From Priapulus caudatus (Eukaryota > Priapulida > Priapulimorpha > Priapulimorphida > Priapulidae), in assembly GCF_000485595.1 (NCBI RefSeq), contig NW_014577092.1:669040-733039 (forward strand): 64,000 nucleotides of DNA, written 5' to 3'. Positions 9,401 through 21,700 of this stretch are shown here, piece after piece. A program made the translations under genes and the position numbers. Position 1 is the first letter of the stretch; every line of letters starts with the position of its first letter. Under the pieces are notes generated by a model that was given only the letters and a program-made list of their open reading frames with translations, was not told the DNA's origin and made no database searches.

Positions 9401-10920
9401 CTAAACTGGATAGTAGCGAGTTCAAAGAGCAGTCCAGGGGTTAGTTGAGACGGGAACTCGGTGCCAGTCGTAGCAGAACGAGAGCAACTCGAGCTGCAGA
9501 GGTCTTACCAGCCGGAACTCGAGATTGAAGCAGAGTTGTTGATGGTGGCTGTACGTGGAGTAGGTGGGCAAGGCTAGACCGTGCTGGCTGTCTGCTACCT
9601 GCCCGGGCAGCAGCATGTCTCTAAACAGCGAGCATCGCCTCTGTGGATAACCAACCATCACGGTTAGTGCTGAATCCACGCAGGTGGATTTATACCACAG
9701 TACCCCCGGGTACACTATGTGGCTACATACATCCTAACATCATAAAATGAGAGGTTTATTATTATTATTATGATTACTATTATTTATTGTTATTATTGTT
9801 ATTTCTGTTGTTGTTGTTGTTATTGTTGTTGCTGTTGCCGCTGCATCCACCTATTGCTCGCACGCGCGCACGTACACATGTATGCACACGCACACGCTCA
9901 GCCAACTATCAACATGAACACACAGACGTGCGCGCATGTACCCCCTCCCCCGCACGCACAACACAACACAAGCGCGAAACAAGCGATGAGGCAACACACA
10001 CACACACTCGCACGCTATCAAGAACTCACGCATGCGTGTGTACGAATAACAAACATAGTTGCTCACAGCGTACAAGTACTAGTATATAATCAGAAATATA
10101 TAATAGGGAATTCCTTATACTTCTGATATAATAGGTAGGATGTGGACACATACACATCTACGGTTACAACAACGTGAGTACGCGACTCGAGCACATACAC
10201 GGTCACGCAGACGCATACACACGCACGCACGCACGCACGCACGCACGCACAAACACATACGGAGCGAACAATGAATTTCAACTAGCGTCGGAACACCGCT
10301 CGCGTGACATCAGTCAAGAAAAGAAACTCACAAATAGATAGTGTAAACAACATCACACATTTCTACAGGGAAGCATCCCACATTAATTTAACACAAAGCG
10401 CGCGCCACCGTTAAAAACTTACTCAATTTAGGTAAAATAAGGCAAAGGTTACGATAGGACTCGTGTCAGCGACGACTCGCCGTGCTCTGTACGAACAGGA
10501 TTATTGCTTTTGGTAAAAAAGTTAGTGATGATGATTATATCGAAAATATGACACATTTCATGATGTGCAAATGTCTTCTACTATATACTAGCAAACGATA
10601 TGATAGGAATGCGCTATTAGACATGGACCTAATAATATATACATATATTATTTATATTATGTATACATGAATAGAAATAAAGAATAACTAACATTTGAAA
10701 TACCATACACATAAACAAAGAAGAAAGCAACCCCGTGGTAGGGAACAAAAAACAAACGATGGTAACACGCACAGAATTAGAAGCATTGGAAATTATAAAG
10801 TCGTTCGGGATTTACTCAAGCCTCGAGGCAAACAATAATAGGACACCGACATAGCCACGTACACGCCCCATCGGCAAAACACAAACAAAACACGAACAAC
10901 CCCATTCACCTAGCAACGTG
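9401..10920. other. Intronic sequence with short simple repeats
   Basis: Contains the decayed end of the 31-bp array (a CGAGTTCAAAGAGC motif occurs twice, at about 9315 and 9417), a (TTG)n/(TTA)n patch at 9765-9840, CA/CGCA patches at 9855-10020 and 10200-10255, and otherwise unremarkable AT-rich sequence. A 97-residue open frame at 9422-9715 on the minus strand was examined; it has no recognisable cyclase or other motif. Confidence 0.5.
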
Positions 10921-11933
10921 TGCTACGGGTGGTTTATATAGATGTAATTCAAAACTATGGATTTTGATTTCCGATATATATCTAGATATGCCGCACTATG
11001 CACAATGTATATGGCTTCGAAAGGATGCACGGAAGCTGGCAATTATTTGAAATGATCGTCGATAACTTGTTTGACAAGAGAAATATAAAACCATTGGTTT
11101 CAGTACAATCAATTGAATCATTTTAGGGACTGACGCTCATACACTACTGCAGTGACACTCTACTGAACAACAACCGACGCAAACACCATGGGAACCGGGG
11201 CGGGCGTATGCTGCTTGAAAATTAGTGGATTCGTGCGACGCCGTTATATCATTATATTGACTTTTATATTATAGTTACACACACACGCCTATTTACAGTG
11301 ACGAGAAGGATTGCTGGTGCCAGAAGTGTTGCACATAATTAGCGATAGAGCACTATTTTCCGTTAAGGAAACTTTGTTTTCTTTGCTATCGAGCGCAGTG
11401 AACCCATATGTCGAAGTTACGTAAACGACCAGGCGCGAGCGGTAGCATTGCACTCCAGTGACGTCATCAGAAATGATTTTTAAATAGTTCTCGAGAGTGC
11501 TTTGAAGTTTCATGAAGCTGCGCAGTATTTATCATAAATACCGTTGGCGTCTCAGTCTGTGTTCTTAAATTCTAATAATTATGCACGATTAAAATTCTAA
11601 ACCACTGCCTCCCGGAATATTAAATTCCTTCTGCGTGACTGGTCGTCAGTAACGCAGTCAGTGACGTATATGTCAACAAACACGTAACCAAAAGCGCCAA
11701 CTGTGATTTGACAGCGAACCCTTCGGTCAGTAGCACAGGACAGCGCTTGCTTTTAAATGGTAAGATGTTGTCATATAGAGGGATAAACGATGTTAGGAAT
11801 TTTATTATTGTATTATTAAGCTCACTGCCTTCTCTTTTTATTCTACAAGTTTGTCTTTTGAGTACGAAAATTAGTTACTAGGCGCAGCCAATCATTATGC
11901 ATTTGAATTACATCTATATGGAGCACCCGAGCA
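10921..11933. mobile_element. ~1-kb element with imperfect terminal inverted repeats
   Basis: The left end 10921-10953 (TGCTACGGGTGGTTTATATA GATGTAATTC) matches the reverse complement of 11902-11933, with TATAGATGTAATTCAAA shared exactly. The interior is AT-rich and non-coding; a 74-residue minus-strand frame at 11289-11513 shows nothing recognisable. No clear target-site duplication was found, so the superfamily is not assigned. Confidence 0.55.
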
Positions 11934-12341
11934 GATGCTGACCTCTACTCACCCCCTTCGTTTTCCACTGCAGGTACCAGGTAATATACAAAATAAACAT
12001 GTATTAAAAACTGTATAACACACTTACGCACACTATATAGACCTATATATATATATATATATATACATATATATAAATATATGAATATATAGCATATATT
12101 GTCATCCAACATTACCTACTGAGAAATAATCACTCGGGAATAACTGAGTGGCTACGAATAAAAAACTACGAATAAAATAATAATAACGACAGATTGCAAT
12201 GTCGATCACGACGGCGATATCCAACGGCGATGAGGAGACTAGCTCTAGACGTGAGTGAAAAAATGAGTAGAGTGAATTCGATGCGTGACGCGAGATGGCG
12301 CTCCTGCGGCCGCGGCGGCATAAAGGCGAGCGTGCACATAC

Positions 12342-12486
12342 CTTACGGACTTGCGGCGGCACAACAAAGAACGTTTCGATGATCTTCTCGCGTATGTAGC
12401 CGTTGCGCGCCGAGCCGTTACCCGGCTCGAGCGTGTACTCGTCCGGGCTGAGGTACGTCGCCGTCGTCGCCGTAATGTGCACCTTA
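12342..12486 (-). CDS. ADCY5/6-like: Adenylyl cyclase exon E5: end of C1a catalytic domain
   Basis: A 145-nt exon with acceptor GGTGTCACGCAG|T and donor CGTAAG|GTATGT. Its first base completes the GGT glycine begun by E4, and it ends in phase 0. It encodes KVHITATTATYLSPDEYTLE, PGNGSARNGYIREK and IIETFFVVPPQVRK. These correspond to the conserved RIHITKATL..L...YEVEPG.G..RN.YL.....IETFL segment that closes the first cyclase homology domain; the terminal IETF..V strand is the usual C1a boundary. It was separated from a low-complexity Ile/Tyr/Leu/Ser open frame upstream by the splice acceptor. Confidence 0.95.
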
Positions 12487-12539
12487 CTGCGTGACACCAA
12501 ACAAATGATGGTATAAATGACGCCACTAATGGATAGATG

Positions 12540-12730
12540 AATGGAAGAATAGATAGATAGATAGACACGTAGATAGATAGATAGATAGACAGATAGATAG
12601 ATCAACAGACAGACAGACAGACGGATAGATAGGTAGGTAGGTAAGTAGGTAGGTATAGGTAGGTAGGTAGGTAGGTAGATAAGTAGGTAGGTAGGTTAGA
12701 TAGATAGATAGATAGATAGATAAATAGCTA
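12540..12730. repeat. (GATA)n/(GTAG)n tetranucleotide repeat
   Basis: A compound GATA, GACA and GTAG microsatellite about 55 bp upstream of the E5 acceptor on the gene strand. It creates Ile/Tyr/Leu-rich open frames that run into E5 and should not be taken as part of the protein. Confidence 0.9.
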
Positions 12731-14039
12731 GATATTAATAGACTGATTGCGTTGCACAATTTATTGTTATGATACCGTCAAACATATAGAGACGTGTGAA
12801 AACTGTTCGATTGCATTAATTGGCCCGAATCTCTGTCCTGGGTATTTCGAATATTGCAGAACGCCTTTCAATTGTACATTTGTGTCAACGCAACACGTAT
12901 GGAAAAACGATTGAAACAGATATTCGAGAAGGACGAATCGCATGATACGATATGCACGCTCATGTTTTTACTAGCGATCGAAGCACGATCCGCTGCACAC
13001 GCCAACGTTTTCATTCTGTTGCTAGAATGAAGAAGAGATGTAGATAATAATTAGTGTAGGTGTGTGTGTGTGGAGGGGGTGCCTACGTGCGTGCGTCATT
13101 CATATTTCATCGTATTTCGAAATTGTTGTCCAGCCTCTTAAAATGTTGTTGCCCAGCAACTTCTGTATAAGTAAAGTGAGTAGGGCCTACGTATACTATA
13201 AAACCATTTCAGCACACACGCGCGCGCTCACTCTTATTTAAACCCACAACACGCACGCCGCACGCCGCACGCACGCACGCACACACGCACATATATATAT
13301 ATATATATATTTAGTCAGAATATATTATAATATATAGCTGTGTCAGGGTCTGATGATCGTGATTGGTCATGGCGTTCAATCAGCATAAATGGTGAATATC
13401 AAATGCCGATCGTGTAACGTACGTATGCGAATCGGACACAGCCGCAAAAACTCGTATCATTCGACGAATAATTTCTTGACAGCTACCTTATCACCGAATG
13501 TGAAACTAAGAAACAGAGCTAATTCGACAAATCTAGATCTACATTCTCGCGGCTTCGCGCCGCGTAAAAAGTCCGATAACATGATAAAAAGTGCGTCAGC
13601 GATCTAATCTAATCAATATTGTGTTTTTTCTATCGAGCACAGTGGACTTTTTTTCGGTCCAAACCCTATCGATTGCCAGTGTGACGTACGGCAGTGCACG
13701 CACGCACTGAGAATGTAATTAAGTAAACAGATACACTGCGATACGTAATTAGTGTGTAGCTTATGGATTCCGCTTGCTACGAATAATGCGTTGCGAGAGT
13801 CCACCGTCTATTGTTGACTGTACAGTTAGCGTGCGTGTATTAGATGCATTATATGAGCAGCATCCAGTTGCTGCTGTCATACGCGTGTCCGTTACTCGGC
13901 TGAATGCCGGATGGGGTCTCCCTGTCTCTGTCTGCGTCCTTCTCCTTCCCCTTATTTAACGTACACCTCCCCGTCCTCCTCAACATCATTGTTGTCTTCT
14001 CCTCATCCTTCTTCCTCTGCTTCTTCTTCTTCACCGTCC
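12731..14039. other. Intronic sequence, no gene seen
   Basis: Mostly unique AT-leaning sequence with a GCAC patch and (TA)n near 13255-13310. Reading frames of 60-70 residues here show no recognisable motif. Confidence 0.5.
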
Positions 14040-14072
14040 TAACATCATCATCATCATTATCATTATTATCAC

Positions 14073-14116
<44 letters not shown>

Positions 14117-14160
14117 GCAGCAGCACCATCATCATCATCTTCTTCTTCGTCGTCGTCTTC

Positions 14161-14199
<39 letters not shown>

Positions 14200-14520
14200 T
14201 TCTTCTTCTTCTTCTTCTTCTTCTTCTTCTTCTTCTTCGCCTTCTTCTATGCATCCTCCTCTTGTATTTCCGCCTCCCCTTCCCGCCCCTCCTCCTCCTC
14301 CTTCTGCTTCTTCTTCTACTACCTCTCCTTCTCTTCGCTGTCACTCTCGCGCTCTTTTCTCTCTATCTCTTGTTCGTTATTTCTCCTCTCTATTCATCTA
14401 TCTTACTGGCTCTATCTTTTAACACTTTCTCTCCCCTCCTCTTCCTCCGCCTCCTCTCTCCCATCACTTACTCTCTTGCTATTTTACCTTTTGCTCTCTC
14501 CCCTTCCATTCCCCTACTGC
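14040..14520. repeat. (ATC)n/(TCT)n trinucleotide repeat and CT-rich tract
   Basis: Long CAT/TCA and TCT runs to about 14240, then a CT-rich pyrimidine tract to about 14520. The Ser- and Leu-rich open frames are direct translations of the repeat. Confidence 0.9.
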
Positions 14521-15113
14521 ACATGCCGCTACGTGCGCGGAGCGAACACGGTGAACCACATCAGGAAAAAATAGACGAAAAAAGTCTGCTCCAAGTTTCA
14601 CGCAGGCCCCCAGTCCAATTCGAGGCTTTGTTGAGTGTCCCAAAATGCGAAGCTGTCCCCGCCACTCGCCGTGTCTACCTGTGTCACGCACACGACGACA
14701 GGGACGCATATAACGAAGACGTTCGCGGAGCTTGTGACAACCACAGATTGTTGGTGACAATCAAAAGATGCTGGTGGCAATCGAAGAATGTTGAATGACG
14801 AAGGATGCTGAGGGCAATCATATAAAGTAATCATATAAATTTTATTTCGCGCTTGTATCAAACGACGGACTCGCGTGCGCCACGCGCGCGCCTGGTAAAA
14901 CGCAGACGTGATTCGTAGCTGTTACCTGGCAACGAAAACACAGAAAATAACAGCCGCTTTGCCATCCAGCAAAGAACCGCTGGAGACACGGTCTACTTTC
15001 GCCGATGTGGTTCCGATCACGTTACATGCTTCTACCGCAGGAACTATGTGCGATGAGTGTACGCCCATTAGATTCAGTTCGGATATATATCCACACACAT
15101 CGGTATCGTACCT
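14521..15113. other. Intronic unique sequence, no feature seen
   Basis: Unique sequence containing a short, locally repetitive stretch around TTGGTGACAATCAAAAGATGC. No exon of the cyclase is expected here, because E4 and E5 are already contiguous in the protein. Confidence 0.45.
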
Positions 15114-16400
15114 ATGACGGTTCTAGGACAATCACCCCCCGGAAATCACCCCCCGGACATTTACCCCCGGAAATTTACCCCGGACATTTACCCTCCCCCG
15201 ACTTACCCCCGGACAATCCCCCGGAATTTACCCCGAAATTTACCCGCGGACATTACCCCCGGATTACCCGCGGACATAGTACCCGCCGCATCCCGGTCAT
15301 TATCCCCCGGACAATTAACCCCCCCCCGTATTTCATTCAACCCACCGTTCAATCACCGCCGGCAACGCCCGCCGAGATTAGCGGCGGACATTACCCCGGA
15401 CAATAACCGGAGCAATTACCCCCCGGGTTTACCCTGGTATTCACCCGGCATTTACCCCGACACATTTACCCCGGACAATTAACTCACTTGTTGTTTATTT
15501 TCATTGCTTGAACATTACAGGGAGAGATGTCGAGGAGAGAGAAGAGGTGGAGGGAGAGGGGGAGAAGGGTGGGAGAAGGGTGGAGGAGAGGAGGAGGGAA
15601 GAGGTGGAGGAAGGAAGAGAGGAAGGAGAGAGGAAGGAGGGGAGGATGAGGAGGAGAGAGAGGAAGGTGGGGGAGACGGTTGGTGGAGGGGAGGGGGAAA
15701 TAGGGAGAGAGAGGGGGGTGCCGAGCGCAGAGGGAGAGGAGTGGAAGGAGGAGGAGAGGGGTGGAGAGGTGGCAGGGAAAGATGAGGGAAGTGGTGGAGG
15801 AGGAGGAGGAGGAGGGGGTGAAAGGTGGGAGGGGAGAGAGGAGAGGAGGGGAGAGGGATAGAGGAGGGAGGAAGGTAAGAGGCCGCCATCTCAACTCTCT
15901 TCATCTCCTCATTACGTTCTCCCTCCTATCTTCTCTCCTCAACCCACTGCACTCGTCTACCTCCCTCTACCTCTCTCTCCCTTTCCCTCCTCACTTACAT
16001 TCCCCGTCGTCTCTTACACTCCTCGCTAATTCCGGGAGGTAAATTGTCGGGGTAATTAACGGGGTATATGTCGGGGGGGTGATGTTCCGGGTTTAAAGTC
16101 GGGCGGGTAAATGTAGAGGGATTGTTCCGGCGCGGGGGCCGCGTAAAGGTCGGGGGTTAAAGTCCGGATGTGATTGTCGGGGGGTAATGTCGGGGTAAAT
16201 GTCCGCGGAGTGATTTCAGGGGTATTGTCGGACATGAATGGCTGGGGTAATGTCGGGGGGTGATTGTCCGAATGGTAATGTCGAGGGTAATTGTCGCGGG
16301 TATGTCGGGTATTGTCGGGGGGTGAATGCATGAGGGGTAATGTCGAGCGGTAATTGTTCTGGCGGTTTGTCGGGGGTGAGTTGTCCGGGTATTTGTCCCT
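15114..16400. repeat. Palindromically arranged minisatellite flanking purine/pyrimidine tracts
   Basis: Four blocks: 15120-15485 is a degenerate ~14-15-bp repeat (CCCCGGACATTTACC and CCCCGGACAATTACC); 15510-15880 is almost pure purine (GGA-rich); 15890-16030 is pyrimidine-rich; 16035-16395 carries the same minisatellite in the opposite orientation (GGGGTAATTGTCCGG). The whole is an imperfect low-complexity palindrome centred near 15885. The duplicated copy at 27660-28420 has the forward minisatellite and purine/pyrimidine blocks but lacks the inverted minisatellite arm. Confidence 0.85.
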
Positions 16401-17130
16401 GTACATTATATATTATTATATATATATAATTATACTGCTGCTATGCGTTGTCTCGTCGATTCTATAGCGTAGGGCACGCATCGAGCTTAGTTCCCAGGCT
16501 ATTCTGGATTCTATTGCTGACACGACGCTTAAGACATTACTCGCACTCTTTCGCTTCGTTTGGATTCTTTCGTTTTGAGTCATGAGGTTTTTTATTTACT
16601 GATATATCTGTTACTGGTGCACCTACTCACACTCGTGTGCGCGCGTGTCGTGCGTGATTGAAAACAGCATGTGTGCGTGTGGCGTGATAGGTTGGAATGT
16701 GTGCGAGCACGTGATAGGCGCGAGCGCCAGTCATACCTGTGGTGGATACCTGTGTGTGATGTGAGGGTGTCTTTCTGCTACTGGCAGTCTACTCACTCAT
16801 AACTGTACTTTTTGAATCCTCAAATAGACACTCATCCGGTATTAGCGGTTATGAGTGGTTACAGGCTCATGCTGTTTATGGCTGGCTATTGCACTTACCC
16901 AGGCAGTCTGTGCATGCGTCTTGCTTACCAGCGTCTCGCCTCTTTTTGCTTACCATTGCAGTTCCGAGGCATGCGCTTTCTACGACAGGCAGTTGCGCAT
17001 GACTTTTTCCTTACCAGGCGTCTACGCATGCTCTTTGCTTACCCTAACAATCACGTGCATGCTATTTTGCTTTACACAGGCGTCGCGCCTGTTTTGACTT
17101 ATCCAGCAGTCTGCGCTTCTCTTCGCTTAC
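16401..17130. other. Intronic sequence leading into the 30-bp array
   Basis: Unique sequence to about 16880, then increasingly recognisable degenerate units of the 30-bp array described next. It is present again, with many small indels, at 28430-28880. Confidence 0.7.
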
Positions 17131-17584
17131 AGGCATTAGCATGCTCGTTGCTTACCCAGGCAGTCTGCGCATGCTCTTCGCTTACCCAGGCAGTCTGCTC
17201 ATGCTCTTTGCTTACCCAGGCAGTCTGCGCATGCTCTTCGCTTACCCAGGCAGTCTGCTCATGCTCTTTGCTTACCCAGGCAGTCTGCGCATGCTCTTTG
17301 CTTACCCAGGCAGTCTGCGCATGCTCTTTGCTTACCCAGGCAGTCTGCGCATGCTCTTCGCTTACCCAGGCAGTCTACGCATGCTCTTTGCTTACCCAGG
17401 CAGTCTGCGCATGATTTTTGCTAACCCAGGCAGTGCGCGCCTGCGTTTTGCTTACCCAGGCAGTATGCGCATGCTCTTTGCTTACCCAGGCAGTAGGCGC
17501 ATGCTCTTTGCTTACCCAGGCAGTCTGGTGAGTCTGCGCATGCTCGTTGTTTACCCAGGCAGTCTACGCATGCTCTTAGCTTAC
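17131..17584 (-). repeat. 30-bp minisatellite copied from the E4 donor site
   Basis: About 15 head-to-tail 30-bp units. On the gene strand each reads CTGCCTGGGTAAGC followed by AAAGAGCATGCGCAGA. The authentic E4 exon ends GGACTGCCTGG|GTAAGC, so every unit contains the last 9 exonic bases plus the donor. Unlike the E7 array, the coding frame meets TAA immediately after the donor (GGG TAA), so use of a downstream copy would truncate the protein. The 10-residue periodic open frames in all phases are artefacts of the 30-bp period. The second copy lies at 28880-29780. Confidence 0.93.
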
Positions 17585-17746
17585 CCAGGCAGTCCGCCGG
17601 CCTCCATGTTGTTGGCGAGAGTGACGTCATTCGACCAGACGTCGAACTGCCACTTGCGCAGTCCGAGCACGCCGCAGTGCACGCGTCCGCTGTGGATCCC
17701 CACACGCATGTTCAACGCGTCCACGCCGACCATGTCTCTCACGAGC
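17585..17746 (-). CDS. ADCY5/6-like: Adenylyl cyclase exon E4: C1a catalytic core
   Basis: A 162-nt exon with acceptor TTTACTCTCGCAG|G and donor CCTGG|GTAAGC. Phase 2 in (GC from E3 plus G gives Ala), phase 2 out (GG plus T of E5 gives Gly). It encodes [40 protein letters not shown] and [13 protein letters not shown]. These are the strongly conserved C1a segments [27 protein letters not shown] and DVTLAN.MEAGG that shape the catalytic cleft at the C1/C2 interface. The donor abuts a 30-bp array of itself. An error-rich second copy lies at 29778-29949. Confidence 0.97.
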
Positions 17747-17926
17747 CTGCGAGAGTAAAGGCGACATTAGGTTTCCGCGTTCACTGACTAATACAGGTGA
17801 CTAACGCCGACTAACTCGCGTTCACTGAGATAGAGGAGTCAAACATACACGAAGGGGGTGGGGTGGGGTGGGGTAGAACCACGTCCCGTAGAGACGAGGT
17901 AGGCCACTGCAACGCACGTGTGAACC

Positions 17927-17961
<35 letters not shown>

Positions 17962-18700
17962 CTATAGGACTAGACTAGGAGATTGCCGTCTGCTTGCTTA
18001 TTTATGACTTTTGTCTCTGTGTCTGGCTTCGGACTTGATGATCATTTGTCTCAGCAGCGGTTAGCGAGCAATGTTCCTCGCCAGCAAGAGTCAGACGTGG
18101 TGACATGTAGGAAGTGGAATGTAGGACAATCATGATGGACGGAGCGCGCCATGCGATAAACTACTTGCGTGAATTACACTGACACAAATCAGGGTTGGTT
18201 TACACACATACGCACGCTCGCATATACGAACGAACGAACGCACGCACGCACAGACGCACGCACGTGTAAACACATATAAGTAACCACACAAGTTACATCC
18301 GGGCTACCGAACGTCATTTCCCTTGGCACTATTACAGGAGTACATGACGTGGAGATATATCTTCATGATAGATTGATATTATGTGGGCATCATTTACCCC
18401 TGGTTATATTGCACACAAACGCAAACAACGTACTCCACAACCCTCACGCACGCTGCTGATTATCACTTCTTGCAATTGACACACGAGTTCCTAATTTAAC
18501 TTTTTAATGAACGTTAATTAACATCTGTGACCCGCTCCAGCATAATACGGACTAAGTCGCAAGTCATTGTTTTGAGTAATGATGTTTCATGTTGCTATTA
18601 TTGTATATAAGTAGGAATTACCAAATGCCATTATAAAGTCATTTTGTGCGGCAAAAGGATGAAATTAAATGTTAAGTGTAGTTATGTTAAACGAATTGTC
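17747..18700. other. E3-E4 intron, clean part
   Basis: Holds a 12-bp direct repeat CGCGTTCACTGA (about 17779 and 17818), a (TA)n tract near 17928-17958, a GCAC patch near 18230-18265 and otherwise unique sequence. It is duplicated, with errors, at about 29950-30935. Confidence 0.6.
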
Positions 18701-21700
18701 GCTCCTCAGAAATGTGACATTCCACGCTAAACAATTTCTATCGCAAAATATATAATTACTAACAATTAGCAATCGTTTTGTGGTGCACTTTACGCAATGT
18801 GGTGTATTGCGTGATTATACCTTGAATGTTAACTATCTTGTATGACACTCTCTTGTCCGCCCTTCCTCTGTATTATCACCCGACGGCCGTCTACATCTAT
18901 CTTCGTCCCTTATCTGTATTTACTCCGTGTCGCTGTCTTGTGCGTGCTTTACTCTTCTTCGTCTCTCTCAGGCATGTTCCTGTGCTCGGAATTTGCGGAT
19001 TCATTGCTTCACTCTTCGGTCTTCCGCGCACATTTCTATTCGCGTCGGACATCTGCGTGCTTCAACGGACAGCTGTTCGTCGTCAGTGTGACGTGCGCGA
19101 GGAGCTCTCAGGTCTGCTCAATCGAAGCTGCATGTCGCGCGTGCCCGTCCTGCTTCGACAATTAGCTGGCGGCAGGGAGAACCGTATGCTTGGATCAAGA
19201 TCGTCTCGGCGACTGTACTACTGGTCTGCGGTATATCCTGTAGAGCGCGTTACCGACAGCGGCCGCATGCTGGATCGAGAGTGGGCCTCGACGGATGAAA
19301 TCGCGCCATTCGTGCGTAAGATGGGGGTTCGGTAGGGCGTGGGTCAGCTTCTATGGCACGTGAGATGGGCGCGAACTGTGTATGACGCATCGAGTAAGTG
19401 GTGCGGTAGGGTCGTGGCCGTCAGTCTATGGGCAGCGAGGTCTGGGCCTCGACGTGATCCGTCGCCATCGCGGTTAATGATGGTGCGGGGGGGGGTGCGC
19501 AGCGGGCGGTCTATGGGCTGAGAATGTCCCTCGACGTGTTCGCCTTGCCATGCGTATCGCGCGACTGGGTGTGGGTGGGAGCGTGTTCAGTGTATGGTAA
19601 CGAGGTGCAGCCTCGTACGTTGAGAGTCCTATTCGTGATGTAATGCGACCGGGGTGGAGAAGCGGAGAATAGGAGGAAGGGGTGAGGAAGAAGGAGATAA
19701 GGGAGCCGGAGATATGGGGAGAGTGTTGAGAGCAGATGAGATACGTCGTGTCCTGCGTAAGCGCGGAAATAGGCGTAATGTAGATGACAATTGACGAGCT
19801 CGCGTTGTAAGCCTGCAGTGACAGGAAGCGACAGAGGTGAAGTGCCAGCGGTTGTGGTCTGTAAGGCTAGATTGTCTTAAAAGAGTGATGGCCTATAGAA
19901 ATGTAACGCATTGTAAGCGTGCGTGGTTCGCGGTTAGTTGTTAGAGCACGGTGGATCTACAAACCTGATGAGGATGCAGCATGAACGGGTTGCGTCAGAC
20001 TGTTGTCTAGTGTTCAGGCTAAGAAGTTATGGCAGCACGTTAGTTATAGGCCGTAGCCTGACGGGGGAGATATGATTTTGGAGCCAAAATATAAAAAAAA
20101 GATATATAAGCATTCTACTGCAGAATGAGAATTGTCGTAAGTCATTGAATGAAAGCTGATACATTGTAATCAAGTGCTCAAAGTACTCCACATATCTCCT
20201 GGCTATCTTAGCATTTTTTTTAAATTTCTTTTGAGTACTGTCAGACGCCCTTCTCCAAGGCCCCTCCTTGAAATCCTGATCCAGCACTACCTCACCCCCC
20301 ACTTAGAAGTTTGCTCCCGCCTATCGGCCGCGTCTATAACGCGGGCTGGGGCGAAGAGTTAGATAATAAGCGTAGAGAGATCTCGCTAATATTACGGAGT
20401 AATCCGTTCGTGCTGTACCGTCGTAGCCTGCGTCAAATGTAGATGATATGCTTGGAATACTTTCAATTTATAACTGAATCCCAAAGCGTGGTATAGTAGT
20501 GGCGTATTGTTATGTGTTGTGTATGGGGGCTGTATCAGGGTTTGGCAAATGGGGGGGGGCGGGGGGGGGGGGCGCGGGGGCGGCGGGGGGGGGGGGGGGG
20601 GGGGTGGGGCAGGGGATGGGGGGGGGGGGCTCTAGCGCGTGGTGAGTATGCGCAATCAGTGAATCACACGGTGATTTGAAATTGGCGCCTAGCGTCAATC
20701 ATTAGATAGTAGAAATTGGACATCGTTGTGTCATATATAGACGGCTAATAAGGGGATAGTTTAGGTATTATCAGCGGTGGTCGAACATTCGTATGACTAT
20801 GACTGCGGAGACAATGTGTCATGCGTGAATATACCTATAATATATTGATAGTATAATAAAATGTATGTAATATATATAATATATACATATATTATTGTGT
20901 GGTGTGTGTGTGTGTTGTGGTTGCGTGTCGTGTGGCGTGTGCGGAGTGGCGGGTGGCGTGTTGCGTGTGCGTGTGCGTGTGCGTGTGCGTTGTGCGTGTG
21001 CCGTGTGCGGTTGTGCGGTGTGTGTGTATGTGTGGTGGTAGGGTAAGTGAATCATTAGGTGATATTGTGCAGTCGATACATGTCCGTTTATGTACTGCGC
21101 AAACATACTGTGTACCGTGTAACCAAGTGGGGTTTCTCTTCAATTAGCATTACGTTTTGTCGCGTCAATGACTTATCACGGTGGCTGCGCCGACGTTGTG
21201 CCCATAATTATTCTATGGATACTCTCAGGGAGCGCACGTGAGACGTAAGGGGACTTCCGGCATGCGTAAGTACCGCATTAGGAGATTGCACTATTATGTG
21301 GGTGCAAGAGGGTAGTAGAGACAATAGATCGTAGTTAGTGGCCGAGGCTGCAAGGATAAACTACTCTCTCAATTACAGCGTAGTTATGTCAATGGGTCAA
21401 TACAGAGCGCATTAGTAGTCAGTTCACACGAAGTTCGCGCGGATGCTGCTGTATGTGCTGGCTGTGCACTGTTGCTGTATCAATATCGTCATACTGATTC
21501 TTATGGCCGGGGTGGAAGTGGGAATTGTAAAAATAAAATAAAATGAATTGATAGACGCTCTATATTTGCACCTTTAGGTATCTGATCGGCACGTTAATTT
21601 ACATTCGAATGTATAATGAAGTCTTGTCAGTAACTTGATGTTGCTTATATTTGAGCATGTCAAAAGAATGATAATAAGCTATTGTTATAGTGAATCATTG

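Noticed and set aside
9422-9715. 97-residue minus-strand frame considered as a possible cyclase exon between E5 and E6
   Set aside because: E5 and E6 already join in phase 0 with conserved order, and the frame has no cyclase motif or matching splice sites.
17131-17584. Regular 30-bp direct repeats resembling a CRISPR array
   Set aside because: Units are head to tail with no unique spacers, in a eukaryotic intron, with no cas genes.
17141-17758. 205-residue open frame with 10-residue repeats (MLFAYPGSLR) on the plus strand, and its counterparts at 28762-29700
   Set aside because: It is the translation of a 30-bp minisatellite whose period is divisible by three, so all six frames stay open. 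The array derives from the E4 donor on the other strand.
20545-20640. G-rich run as a G-quadruplex regulatory site
   Set aside because: It is absent from the clean counterpart (about 37565-37610) and has the look of a basecalling homopolymer burst.
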